From Nocardia sp. (lineage in GTDB: Bacteria; Actinomycetota; Actinomycetes; Mycobacteriales; Mycobacteriaceae), in the NCBI RefSeq assembly GCF_025465275.1, contig NZ_JAODNK010000012.1:18850-82849 (forward strand): DNA of 64,000 bases. The letters run 5' to 3'. The position numbers and the translations under genes are program-made. Below are positions 1-21,056 of this stretch, one piece after another. How positions within the stretch are numbered: position 1 is the stretch's first letter; the number at the start of each line of letters is the position of its first letter. The notes under the pieces were generated by a model. That model did no database searches, was not told the DNA's origin, and worked only from the letters and a program-made list of their open reading frames with translations.

Positions 1-2
1 CG

Positions 3-12842
<12,840 letters not shown>

Positions 12843-12913
12843 CATCGACCGTTATCGCGTCGATTGCATAGGCCGTAGACCGGCACTAACGAACCACAGC
12901 GAAGGTGTGAACA

Positions 12914-14002
12914 TTGATTCGTCGACATGTCCGGAACGGGCTTGCGGGTCGCCGGCGCGGTGCACGAGCCGCTGCCTTCCTCGCCGTCACAGCAGTTCTC
13001 ACCGGCATGGTCGCCGGTGTCGGCGGTCCCACCGCGAGCGCCGACCCGATCATCGACAGCAAGAAGCTGCTCGCCGATCCGGTCGCCCCGGACGGGTCGA
13101 AGATCACCAAGGCCGAGATGAAGGACGGCCGGAACATCCGGCTGTACGTGCACTCCGCGGCCATGGACGCGACCTACCCGGTCGATGTGCAGCGCCCGGC
13201 CGACGCCACCGTGCCGCAGCCGACGCTCTACCTCCTCAATGGCGCCGGCGGCGGTCAGGACGACGCCTCCTGGGTCAAGAAGACGAATATCGTCAACGGC
13301 TTCCTCGCCGACAAGAACGTGAATGTCGTGCAGCCCATCGGCGGCAAGTGGAGCTACTACCAGGACTGGGACACCACCGACCCGACGCTCGGCGTCAACA
13401 AGTGGCAGACCTTCTTCACCGATGAGCTGCCCCCGCTGATCGACGCGGCCCTGGGCACCAATGGCGTGAACGCCGTCGCCGGTATCTCCACCTCGGGCAC
13501 CACCGTGCTGCAGCTGCCCGAGATGCGCCCGGGCCTGTTCAAGGCCGCCGCCGCGTACAGCGGTTGCGCCCAGATGGCCGATCCGGTCGGCCAGGAATTC
13601 ATGCGCCTCACCGTCGAGACCTGGGGCGGCGGCAAGCTCGAGAACATGCACGGCCCGGCGGATTCGCCGGAATGGGCCGCCAACGATCCGGTCATCAATG
13701 CCGAGAAGCTGCGTGGCACTGCCCTTTACATCTCCTCCGGCAGCGGCCTGCCCGGTCAATACGACAGCCTCGACGGGCCGTACGCCCTGCCCGGCCAGTA
13801 CGGCCTGGCAAACCAGATGATCATCGGCGGCGCCATCGAGGCCGGCACCAACTACTGCAGCCACAACCTGGCGGCCAAGCTGGACTCGCTCGGCATTCCG
13901 GCCACCTACAACTTCCGCGCGACCGGCACCCACTCCTGGGGTTACTGGAACGACGAGTTCCTCAACTCCTGGCCGGTGCTGGCCCGGGGCCTCGGAATCT
14001 GA
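12914..14002 (+). CDS. Secreted mycolyltransferase / antigen 85-family esterase
   Basis: A 362-residue exported alpha/beta hydrolase. The N-terminus is twin-Arg-rich and basic, followed by a hydrophobic stretch and an ASA|DP cleavage site after residue 43. The nucleophile elbow is GISTSG (Ser172), and the C-terminal GTHSWGYW (His340) matches the HSWxYW motif of antigen 85. Family members transfer mycolic acids to trehalose and arabinogalactan in the cell envelope. The start is TTG at 12914 with GAAGG at 12901-12905 as ribosome binding site; the next in-frame candidates would cut into the signal peptide. It lies 71 bp after the NRPS stop on the same strand, so co-transcription is possible, but the function points to general envelope synthesis. 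It ends at a strong hairpin terminator. Confidence 0.88.
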   Translation: MIRRHVRNGLAGRRRGARAAAFLAVTAVLTGMVAGVGGPTASADPIIDSKKLLADPVAPDGSKITKAEMKDGRNIRLYVHSAAMDATYPVDVQRPADATVPQPTLYLLNGAGGGQDDASWVKKTNIVNGFLADKNVNVVQPIGGKWSYYQDWDTTDPTLGVNKWQTFFTDELPPLIDAALGTNGVNAVAGISTSGTTVLQLPEMRPGLFKAAAAYSGCAQMADPVGQEFMRLTVETWGGGKLENMHGPADSPEWAANDPVINAEKLRGTALYISSGSGLPGQYDSLDGPYALPGQYGLANQMIIGGAIEAGTNYCSHNLAAKLDSLGIPATYNFRATGTHSWGYWNDEFLNSWPVLARGLGI

Positions 14003-14041
14003 TTCCCGAACCTGCGGGGCAGCAGCCCCGAACCGTGCACT

Positions 14042-14080
14042 CGAACGCCCCGGCGAATCAGCCGGGGCGTTCGGCGTTTT
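14042..14080 (+). terminator. Rho-independent-type terminator after the mycolyltransferase gene
   Basis: A perfect 13-bp GC-rich stem (CGAACGCCCCGGC and its complement) closes a 6-base loop (gaatca) and is followed by gcgtttt. It lies 40 bp after the stop codon. Confidence 0.85.
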
Positions 14081-14185
14081 CGGGGGCAGTCGAGGCGATC
14101 TTCGCCGGGAGCGGGCGTCGATCTTCGGGGGAGTCGCGGCGGGCCGCTGCTATCAGCCTGATCACTTTCTAGAAGGTAGGTCTAA

Positions 14186-14217
14186 ACAAAAAGTTCGGTT
14201 AGCCGTAATCTAATGTT
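14186..14217 (+). promoter_or_regulatory. Candidate promoter and metal-regulator site of mntH (probably leaderless transcript)
   Basis: TAATCT at 14206-14211 is a good actinobacterial -10 element, and a start 7 bp downstream would fall on the GTG codon at 14218. No Shine-Dalgarno sequence is visible, which fits a leaderless mRNA. The preceding ttcggttagccgtaa contains the half-site GGTTAGCC seen in IdeR/MntR-type boxes. The assignment is inference; only about half of the 19 iron-box positions match. Confidence 0.35.
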
Positions 14218-15465
14218 GTGAGTACCAGCCTGGCCGATACACGCTCCAAATTCCAGCGAGCGAGATCAGCCACGGTCTTGCTCGGACCAGCTTTCGTCGC
14301 CGCCATCGCCTACGTCGATCCGGGCAATGTGGCCTCGAATATCAGCGGTGGCGCACAGTTCGGGTACCTGCTGGTGTGGGTCATCGTGATGGCCAATGCG
14401 ATGGCCGGGCTGGTGCAATTCCTCTCGGCCAAACTCGGCCTGGTGACCGGCATGTCGCTGCCGGAGGTGGTGCGGGAGCGGGCAAGCCGCGGTGTCCGGC
14501 TGGCCTACTGGGGGCAGGCCGAAACCGTCGCCATCGCAACGGATCTCGCGGAGGTGGTCGGCGGCGCCATCGCGCTCAACCTGCTGTTCGGGCTGCCGCT
14601 GCTGCTCGGCGGCGTGATCACCGGCGTGGTGTCGCTGGGTCTGCTGGTCGTGCAGAATCGCCGCGGGCAGCAGCCGTTCGAACGCATCATCCTCGGCATG
14701 CTCGGCATTATCTCCATCGGATTCATTGCCTCCGTGGTGATTTCGCCGCCCTCCGTTTCGTCGACCATCGGCGGGCTGGTGCCCCGCTTCGACGGCACCG
14801 AGAGTGTGCTGCTGGCGGCCGCCATGATCGGCGCGACGGTCATGCCGCACGCGGTGTACCTGCACTCCGGACTGGCCCGCGACCGGCACGGCCAGCCCGA
14901 GGCCGGTCCGGCCCGCGCCCGGCTGCTGCGCATCACCCGCTACGACGTCGGGCTGGCCATGCTGCTCGCGGGCGCGGTGAATCTGGCCATGCTGCTCATG
15001 GCCGCCAATACGCTGCGCGGGCGGCAGGATGTGGATTCCCTCGAATCCGCCCACGCCGCAGTGCAGGACACGCTCGGACCGGCGGCCGGACTACTGCTCG
15101 CCATCGGGCTGCTCGCCTCCGGCCTGGCCTCCACCTCGGTCGGCGCCTATGCGGGGGCCATGATCATGCAGGGGCTGCTGCACCATCGCATCCCGCTGCT
15201 CGTCCGCCGCGTGGTGACCCTGATTCCCGCGCTGATCGTGCTCGGACTCGGGGTCGATCCGACTCGGGCGCTGATCATTTCGCAGGTGGTGCTGTCCTTC
15301 GGCATCCCGTTCGCACTGATTCCCCTGGTGCGCTTCACCACCGACCGCACCCTCATGGGCGACGACGTGAACGGCCGCCTGATTACAGTGCTCGCCTGGC
15401 TCGTGGCCGCCATCATCACAGCCCTGAACATCGCACTCATCTACCTGACCGTCGCCGGAAAGTAG
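14218..15465 (+). CDS. mntH: NRAMP-family divalent metal (Mn2+/Fe2+) transporter MntH
   Basis: A 415-residue polytopic membrane protein. The TM1 signature reads YVDPGNVASN (the metal-binding DPGN motif). The TM6 region reads MPHAVYLHS, where the conserved MPH is kept and the usual N/L pair is AV. Length and the 11 or so hydrophobic segments fit bacterial MntH, a proton-coupled importer of Mn(II) in the cytoplasmic membrane. The start is GTG at 14218 with no clear ribosome binding site. It is a single gene between the mycolyltransferase terminator and a convergent crotonase gene. A possible metal-regulator half-site overlaps the promoter. Confidence 0.93.
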   Translation: MSTSLADTRSKFQRARSATVLLGPAFVAAIAYVDPGNVASNISGGAQFGYLLVWVIVMANAMAGLVQFLSAKLGLVTGMSLPEVVRERASRGVRLAYWGQAETVAIATDLAEVVGGAIALNLLFGLPLLLGGVITGVVSLGLLVVQNRRGQQPFERIILGMLGIISIGFIASVVISPPSVSSTIGGLVPRFDGTESVLLAAAMIGATVMPHAVYLHSGLARDRHGQPEAGPARARLLRITRYDVGLAMLLAGAVNLAMLLMAANTLRGRQDVDSLESAHAAVQDTLGPAAGLLLAIGLLASGLASTSVGAYAGAMIMQGLLHHRIPLLVRRVVTLIPALIVLGLGVDPTRALIISQVVLSFGIPFALIPLVRFTTDRTLMGDDVNGRLITVLAWLVAAIITALNIALIYLTVAGK

Positions 15466-15503
15466 CGGCCTGGCGGCAAGCCCCGTCGTCCCGGCGGACC
15501 CTC

Positions 15504-15538
15504 TCGTCATCCCGGCGTGTTTTCGGCCGGGATCCACA
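15504..15538. repeat. Half copy of a dispersed palindromic (REP/MITE-like) element
   Basis: This arm (gtcatcccggc...ggccgggatccaca) matches the left arms of two full inverted-repeat elements at 57583-57679 and 60084-60180. Here only one arm is present, in the 76-bp gap between two convergent genes. A further fragment (ccccgtcgtcccggcgg) precedes it at about 15481. One arm could fold on itself through CCCGGC/GCCGGG and might act as a bidirectional terminator. Confidence 0.75.
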
Positions 15539-15541
15539 GCC

Positions 15542-16336
15542 CTACTCCGCGAATATCGCCTTGCGCTTCTGGAGCATGGCGGTCGCACCCTCGGCGAAGT
15601 CTGCGCCGCGCAACAACTCAGGCTGACCGATCCCTTCCGCGGCCAGTGCGGCATCGAGTGCCGGGAGAGCCGCCGCGTTCAACGCGCGTTTGGTGAGCTC
15701 GATGGCGCGGCGCGGGCCGTGTGCCAGCTTGTTGGCGGCGGCCTCCACCTTCGCATCGAGATCCGCCTCGGCGTAGACGCCGGTGATCAGGCCGCGGCGT
15801 TGCGCCTCGGCGCACGGCAGGCGATCGCCCAGCAATGCCATCTCGGCGGCCAGCGGCCGACCGGCGGCAGCCGCGACCATGGCCGCCGCACCTCCGTCCG
15901 GCATGAGACCGATATTGATGAAGGCCAGCAGCAGGTAGGCGTCCTCGGAGGCGTAGGTCAGATCGGCGGCCAGCGCGAAGGCTACGCCCACCCCGGCGGC
16001 CGCACCCTTCAGCCGGGCGATGACCGGGATCGGCGCGTCCACGATCGCCTTGATCATCCGATTCGCCGCGACCATGGTGTCCTCGGGCGAAATTCCGCGT
16101 GCCGCCTCACCGGGGCTGGCCGCCAGATCCGCGCCGGTACAGAAGTCGCCGCCCTCGCCGGTGAGCACGATCACTCGCACTGCGGGATTGTCGTATGCCG
16201 AAAGCACCGTCTCGCCGAGCCCCAGCATGGTGTCGTAGTCGATGGCGTTCTTGCGCTTGGGATTGGTGATGGTGACACGCAGTACCCGGCCGTCGAGCAC
16301 GGCGGTGTAGCCCGGGGTTGTCGCAGTGTTACTCAT
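15542..16336 (-). CDS. Enoyl-CoA hydratase/isomerase (crotonase) family protein
   Basis: A 264-residue crotonase-fold protein, full length for the family. Typical features are the N-terminal TITNPKRKNAID, the oxyanion-hole segment GGDFCTGADL, and GAAAGVGVAFALAADLTYAS for the CoA-binding helix. The position of one usual catalytic Glu is occupied in FINIGLMPDGG, so the exact reaction (hydration, isomerization or another) cannot be named. The gene is divergent from a tandem TetR regulator starting 102 bp away, which suggests that the regulator controls it in response to an acyl-CoA or fatty-acid signal. Confidence 0.88.
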   Translation of the reverse strand: MSNTATTPGYTAVLDGRVLRVTITNPKRKNAIDYDTMLGLGETVLSAYDNPAVRVIVLTGEGGDFCTGADLAASPGEAARGISPEDTMVAANRMIKAIVDAPIPVIARLKGAAAGVGVAFALAADLTYASEDAYLLLAFINIGLMPDGGAAAMVAAAAGRPLAAEMALLGDRLPCAEAQRRGLITGVYAEADLDAKVEAAANKLAHGPRRAIELTKRALNAAALPALDAALAAEGIGQPELLRGADFAEGATAMLQKRKAIFAE

Positions 16337-16438
16337 GGGTGCTCCCGCGTGGTGTGTTCAGCTGTGCGAATTGTGGTTAACTTAGGTGGATTCGTCCGGC
16401 ACTGTCAACAGCCGGTGCCGCGGAAAAGGAGAAAGTGC

Positions 16439-17674
16439 ATGGTCGCCGATCGCAGCGAGGTGGGACTCGCTTCCGCGCGACCTTCCGGCGAACCGGGACC
16501 CCGGCGCCGACCCAAGAATCGCAAGGCCCAGATCGTCGGCGTCGCCGCACGGGCCTTCGCTGAGCGGGGCTATCACCCCGTCGGTGTGGACGAGATCGCC
16601 GCCGAGGTCGGCATTTCCGGGCCCGCGCTCTACCGGCACTTCAGCAATAAATACGCCATGCTGGTCGCCGCCGCCGAGATGGGCGCACAGCAATTGCTTG
16701 ACGCCGCCCAGGCCGCCGACCACCCGGAGCTGGAACCGGAACCGCGACTCACCGCACTGATCCGCGGCATTGCCGAGCACACCATCGACTGCCGCCGCGA
16801 GGGCGGACTGTACCGCTGGGAGCGGCGCTATCTGGGGAGCGCGGACCGCGCTCGCATCCGGGTCATCTACGCCGATCTGCACAACACCCTCACCACACCC
16901 ATCGCCGAGTTGTACCCCGAGGCCGACCCGGCCGACAACAGTCTGCGGGCCGCGGCCGTGCTCAGCGCCATCGGCAGTGTGACCGGACACCGCACCGCGC
17001 TCTCCAATGCGAGACTGGTCGGCCTGCTCAATGACATCTGCTGGGACATCCTGCGCGCTGAGCTACCGCCCGCGCCCGCGCCCGCCACCGGCGACCCGAT
17101 CGTGCGCGGCCTGCCCGTCATCTCCAAACGCGAACAGCTGCTCACCGAGGCCATCCGGATCTTCGGGCGGCAGGGATATCACGAAGCCAGCATCGAAGAG
17201 ATCGGCGCCGCGGCGGGCATCAACGCCTCCAGCGTCTACCGCTACTTCAGCAGCAAATCCGATCTGCTCGCCGCCGCTTTCCACCGCACCGGCGAACGCG
17301 TGGCCATCGCCAATGCCGAAGCGCTGTCGGAGGCCACCAGCCGCGCCGACGCCGCCGTGCGCATTGCCGAGCGCTTCGCCCGCATGACCTTCGCCATGCC
17401 GGAGATCCTGCCGGTGTACTTCGCCGAATTCTCCAATCTGCCCGCCTCCGAACAGCATCGACTACGGTCCATCCAGCGCCAGAACGTCCTGGAATGGGCC
17501 AACCTGCTCGAAGGCGACCAAATCGAAGCCCGCTTCCGCGTCCACGCCGCCATCGGCCAGGTCATCGACGTCGGCCGCCGCCTCCGCTTCGACTCCCGCC
17601 CCCAAAACCTCGCCAGAGTCGGCGCCCTCATGAGCGCCGTCCTCCTCGGCGGCCCGGCCCCCGCTGACGACTGA
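16439..17674 (+). CDS. Tandem TetR-family regulator (two TetR units in one chain)
   Basis: A 411-residue protein with two complete TetR units. The first DNA-binding segment is at about 28-75 (AFAERGYHPVGVDEIAAEVG, ending GPALYRHFSNK). The second is at about 230-280 (IFGRQGYHEASIEEIGAAAG, ending SSVYRYFSSK). Each is followed by its own helical ligand domain. The start is ATG at 16439 with AAAGGAGAAAG just upstream; the frame is open further upstream but without a better start. TetR proteins normally dimerize, so this chain may act as a pseudo-dimer. The divergent crotonase gene is the likely target. Confidence 0.88.
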   Translation: MVADRSEVGLASARPSGEPGPRRRPKNRKAQIVGVAARAFAERGYHPVGVDEIAAEVGISGPALYRHFSNKYAMLVAAAEMGAQQLLDAAQAADHPELEPEPRLTALIRGIAEHTIDCRREGGLYRWERRYLGSADRARIRVIYADLHNTLTTPIAELYPEADPADNSLRAAAVLSAIGSVTGHRTALSNARLVGLLNDICWDILRAELPPAPAPATGDPIVRGLPVISKREQLLTEAIRIFGRQGYHEASIEEIGAAAGINASSVYRYFSSKSDLLAAAFHRTGERVAIANAEALSEATSRADAAVRIAERFARMTFAMPEILPVYFAEFSNLPASEQHRLRSIQRQNVLEWANLLEGDQIEARFRVHAAIGQVIDVGRRLRFDSRPQNLARVGALMSAVLLGGPAPADD

Positions 17675-17679
17675 GCGCC

Positions 17680-17698
17680 TGCGCGGAAGCTCCGCGCA
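17680..17698. terminator. Hairpin between convergent genes
   Basis: A perfect 8-bp stem (TGCGCGGA / TCCGCGCA) with a 3-base loop lies directly after the double-TetR stop codon. It faces the convergent effector-like gene. There is no clear T-run. Confidence 0.5.
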
Positions 17699-17716
17699 AC
17701 TCGCTCTCGCATATTG

Positions 17717-18667
17717 CTATTCCGGCCCGCTATCGGCGGTGTCTGTATTTTTTCTGGGTGCTTTGTATTCGGCCCAGGGCGACTTGGCCGGGGAGCCCGC
17801 ATCGTCGAATTTCATCTCGGAGCCGTGACCGAGGATGACGTTGCCATACTGTTTCGCCAGAGAGCCTGACCGGCTTTCGAAGCGACTGAAATGGGTGTTC
17901 TCAGTGGCGTGCACATCGAATCCCAGTCCTGAGGAATGCAACGATTCTGCCGACTTACGCGCGGCCGAGCGGCCGGCAGGCGAGCATGACATCTGAATCA
18001 GTCTAGCCGTTGATTTTGTCTTGACGGCCTGCTTGAAATGGTCGTTGGATGCGAGAATCTTCCCGTATGTCTTTCCGTCGACTTGCGTGGGTGTCCACAT
18101 GCTCCATTTCGTCAAAGGAATCTTCTTCTTGACCTGGATGAAATATCCGCGCTTGGCGGCATGTGCTCGCGCAAACACCAGATTCTCTGACTTGTCGGTT
18201 GCCCAGGGCGCTGGCCGCCACGATCTGCCGAAGGTCCACTTCGGCTTTCGTGTCAGCAGTCCCTTCGGAGGCCATAGGCTGCGTGTTCTTTCAGCTTGGT
18301 AGTACTCGGTGTATATGGATTCGAGTCCCTCATGGCTGATCCATATGGGCTTTTTGCTATCGCTGACTTTCAGCGGAAAATTCACTCCGATGACGTTTCC
18401 GTCGAAGTCGGATATTGGCTGGCTGCGGATTTGTTCGGAAGTAAACATATGAGGCATTCCCGTCGCGGCGTTCATGCCTATGAAATGTGGCGTTTCGCTC
18501 GGGTTGAAACGCGGCACAATGTCCGACTCGGCTGTCACGATATTATCCGCCACTGTCCGCATATCGTTCGGTAATTCGGACACGACCGTCCGCAGCGCGC
18601 CCCCCGCATCGACGACCGCTGTACGAAGCCGCCCGGCCATCCGAGTCAGGCCGGCAGAGAGCTCCAT
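17717..18667 (-). CDS. Probable type VII-secretion-associated polymorphic effector fragment ('lonely Cys'-type domain)
   Basis: A 316-residue protein that I recognise only in part. The N-terminal 40 residues form an amphipathic, helix-like stretch. The C-terminal part contains IQMSCSPAGRSAARKSAES, then GLGFDVHATENTHFS and YGNVILGHG. This resembles the cysteine-peptidase-like domain found in giant actinobacterial T7SS/polymorphic toxins, where a single Cys sits before a small-residue turn and a helix, and the next strand is followed by 'APT'-like residues. Such proteins are usually thousands of residues long, so this may be a detached C-terminal effector or a remnant. The DNA is visibly AT-richer than its flanks, suggesting transfer. 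It follows the gene at 18735-19259 on the same strand. Function is inferred. Confidence 0.5.
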   Translation of the reverse strand: MELSAGLTRMAGRLRTAVVDAGGALRTVVSELPNDMRTVADNIVTAESDIVPRFNPSETPHFIGMNAATGMPHMFTSEQIRSQPISDFDGNVIGVNFPLKVSDSKKPIWISHEGLESIYTEYYQAERTRSLWPPKGLLTRKPKWTFGRSWRPAPWATDKSENLVFARAHAAKRGYFIQVKKKIPLTKWSMWTPTQVDGKTYGKILASNDHFKQAVKTKSTARLIQMSCSPAGRSAARKSAESLHSSGLGFDVHATENTHFSRFESRSGSLAKQYGNVILGHGSEMKFDDAGSPAKSPWAEYKAPRKNTDTADSGPE

Positions 18668-18734
18668 AGCGGCAATCGTAGGTGGGTTCGCAGGCGGAAA
18701 AGCGCACTATTCCCACGTCTGGGAAGCCTGGTTT

Positions 18735-19259
18735 CTACTCGGTCGGTCGCAGGCTTCGAGTGCGGAGCAGGAATTGTGCGGAACTGCCCGGATTGAGCAG
18801 GATGTCGACGTCGACGGGCACGATGTCAGGGAGGCCGGCACCCAGTACCGGCCACCATCGGTCGGCCTCGACGCGGTCCTTGTGTATTGCGGCGGTCGCG
18901 ACCGCAACGCACGGCACTCCGTCCGGAGCCGGTCCTATCAGCGGGTGGTTCTGGTTGTCGCATCCGATCTCCACCACGGCGTCACGCAGTGCCGCAATGA
19001 CTTCGTCGCCGGTGATGTCATCGCCGTTCGCGACCCGTCTCAGCACGGCATCGAGCGGATCGGTCGGCAATGAGTCATCTGCGGGGACATAGTTCGGGTT
19101 GGGTTCGAACGGACCTGGCTTGCCCTCCTCGCCGACCTTCCAGCCGCCGAGGATCGCTCCTGATGGCGGCATCACCTCCGGTGTGGTTTCCTGCCAGCTC
19201 GGATCGACGAGCACGAACCAGTCGCCCTGCTGAACGACACTCCCCGCCGGGTTTTCCAT
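18735..19259 (-). CDS. Type VII secretion system-associated protein (small partner protein)
   Basis: About 174 residues. The pattern GDWFVLVDPSWQE, then a GGW segment, FEPNPNYVP, DPLDAVLRR, DGVPCVAVATAAIHK and a final VDVDILLNPGSSAQF matches a family I know from Streptomyces and Nocardia as 'type VII secretion system-associated protein', encoded beside giant effectors. It could be a chaperone or immunity partner. The ATG at 19259 is taken as start; a TTG at 19271 with AAGG just upstream would overlap the aldehyde dehydrogenase stop and is an alternative. The effector-like gene follows 68 bp downstream. Confidence 0.6.
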   Translation of the reverse strand: MENPAGSVVQQGDWFVLVDPSWQETTPEVMPPSGAILGGWKVGEEGKPGPFEPNPNYVPADDSLPTDPLDAVLRRVANGDDITGDEVIAALRDAVVEIGCDNQNHPLIGPAPDGVPCVAVATAAIHKDRVEADRWWPVLGAGLPDIVPVDVDILLNPGSSAQFLLRTRSLRPTE

Positions 19260-19267
19260 AGTCGTGA

Positions 19268-20752
19268 TCAAACCTTGTGACGGAGGCGGAAGAGGGCTCT
19301 TGCCATGCGGAGGCGCTGGGGGTGGTTGTCGAAACTGCTCAGACCCACGGGTTCTCGGTGCCGTTTGTCGATGATCGACTGCGTGCGGGCGAATTCGAAC
19401 AGAGACTGCGGGTTGCGGATGCGCCCCGGGCCGTGAATGCCGTAGACCGGGGTGGCATTGACTGTCATCAGTTCGGTGCGGAGGCGGTCGGCGAACTCGG
19501 GGACGCTGCGCACATCGCGGGTGAAAACGGCTACCGGGAGCACTCTTTCAGGGGCGTTGACACGTTCCACCGCCTCGTCCATGGAGGCGACCCGGTTGAC
19601 GATCAGCACCGGGCCCACCGCCTCGCCGGTAATGGCGAGGCTGATCTCCGGGACCTCGGTGAGCACCACGGGTTCGATATAGGGCTCGCGAATGGACTCC
19701 AGGCTGCCGACCACCGCGCGACCACCGCGGGTGAGCGCATCGCGGACCTGGCGGCGCACCACATCCAGGTGGGCTTCGAGCACCATCGGCCCGTAGGAGG
19801 CGCGCTTGTCCGCGGCGGGCCGCAGCTTGCGGGCGTGATAGGCCACCATTTCCAGGAACGGCTCGTACACCGAATCGGCCACGTACACGCAGTGCACGCC
19901 CGCCGGATGCTGCCCGGCATTGGCCATGGCGCCGTACACCGCTGCGGCCGCGGCGGTATCGAGACGGGCATCGACCTGGACGATCATCGCGCCGCGGCCG
20001 CCCTGCTCGATCACCAGGGGAGTGGCGGTCTGCGCGCACAGCGCGGTGACCTCGCGGGCGCCGGCGGCCGAGCCTGCATAGGCGATCTTGTCCACCCGCG
20101 CCCGGCAGAGGGCGGCGGCGGTGGAACTGTCACCGGTAACCACCTGCAGCACAGGCTGACTCGGGGACAGGCGGTTCCAGGTGTCGGCCAGCCACGCCCC
20201 GACGCCGGGGGTGAGCTCGCTCGGCTTGAACACCACGGTATTTCCCGCGGCCATGGCGGAGGCGATCGAATTCATCGGCGCGAGAACGGGATTCTGCCAG
20301 GGGCCCAGCACGCCGATCACGCCGAGCGGCAACCGCCCGACCGAGCCGTTCTGGTCGTGCCGGAACCAGGCCGTGCCGCGGGTGGAGCGGCTCAGAGTCT
20401 TCTCGGCATGGCGCGCAACCCAATCCAGATGCTCCACGGCCAGCGTCACTTCGACGGCGGCATCCATGCGCGGTTTGCCGGTCTCACTGCTGATGAGGTC
20501 GACGAGATCGCGGGTGCCGCGTGCGATAGCGCGTTTCCAGTCCAGCAGCCAGCGTTTGCGGCCGGCGAATTCCAGTGTCGCCCACCACTGCTGCGTGGTG
20601 CGGGCGGCGCGGACCGCGCGGGTCAGCTCACCGGCGCCCATGATGGCGTAGTCGCCCACGACCTCCCCGGTGCGCGGATCGTAGGATGTCAGCACCTTCG
20701 GTCGGCCCACTCCGGTGCGCGCTGCCCGTGGCTGCTGCGCAGGCTCGGCCAT
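19268..20752 (-). CDS. Aldehyde dehydrogenase superfamily protein lacking the catalytic cysteine
   Basis: A 494-residue ALDH-fold protein of normal length, with the NAD(P)-binding segment GPWQNPVLAPMNSIASAMAAGNTVVFKPSE and the general-base motif VIEQGGRG (Glu249; usually ELGGK). The catalytic-Cys segment, normally GQxC, reads NAGQHPAGVHC: Pro283 sits exactly 34 residues after the Glu, the spacing between Glu268 and Cys302 in classical ALDHs. The only nearby Cys (288) is five residues late. It is therefore probably not a normal aldehyde oxidase. It may have a binding role, act on another chemistry, or be decaying. It starts at ATG 20752. The two T7SS-associated genes follow on the same strand with almost no gap. 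Confidence 0.85.
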   Translation of the reverse strand: MAEPAQQPRAARTGVGRPKVLTSYDPRTGEVVGDYAIMGAGELTRAVRAARTTQQWWATLEFAGRKRWLLDWKRAIARGTRDLVDLISSETGKPRMDAAVEVTLAVEHLDWVARHAEKTLSRSTRGTAWFRHDQNGSVGRLPLGVIGVLGPWQNPVLAPMNSIASAMAAGNTVVFKPSELTPGVGAWLADTWNRLSPSQPVLQVVTGDSSTAAALCRARVDKIAYAGSAAGAREVTALCAQTATPLVIEQGGRGAMIVQVDARLDTAAAAAVYGAMANAGQHPAGVHCVYVADSVYEPFLEMVAYHARKLRPAADKRASYGPMVLEAHLDVVRRQVRDALTRGGRAVVGSLESIREPYIEPVVLTEVPEISLAITGEAVGPVLIVNRVASMDEAVERVNAPERVLPVAVFTRDVRSVPEFADRLRTELMTVNATPVYGIHGPGRIRNPQSLFEFARTQSIIDKRHREPVGLSSFDNHPQRLRMARALFRLRHKV

Positions 20753-21056
20753 GGTTACCCTCTCGTGGCCAATGAATATCTCCCCGCCGCCAGCCTATGG
20801 TTCGGCGCGCACACCCGACAAGGTGCGGAAAGCTGAGCAGACCGCACGGTCTGGGTCTGGATCAGGGGCTATTCGAAGACCTATCGGTTTGTGACCAATG
20901 ACACGTTTGACCGATCGCTGCTTCGGCAAAGGAATGACCCCGCATCCGGACCGCCGGTAACATCACGCGCGACGGAGTGGATCATCCCCGAGGGGATGTG
21001 GGGACCCGCCGCCCGGGGCGAACTGAATTGCCCGCCCAGCCGATAGTGGAGAGTTG
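20753..21056. other. Intergenic region between divergent genes
   Basis: About 300 bp separate the divergent ALDH-like gene and the ABC exporter operon. It must hold both promoters. I see no convincing -35/-10 pair, operator palindrome or small gene. GGAGAG at 21048 is the ribosome binding site for the ABC ATPase. Confidence 0.5.

Noticed and set aside
15719..16438. Upstream extension of the double-TetR frame
   Set aside because: It would overlap the whole crotonase gene on the other strand; the TetR homology starts after ATG 16439, which has a good ribosome binding site.
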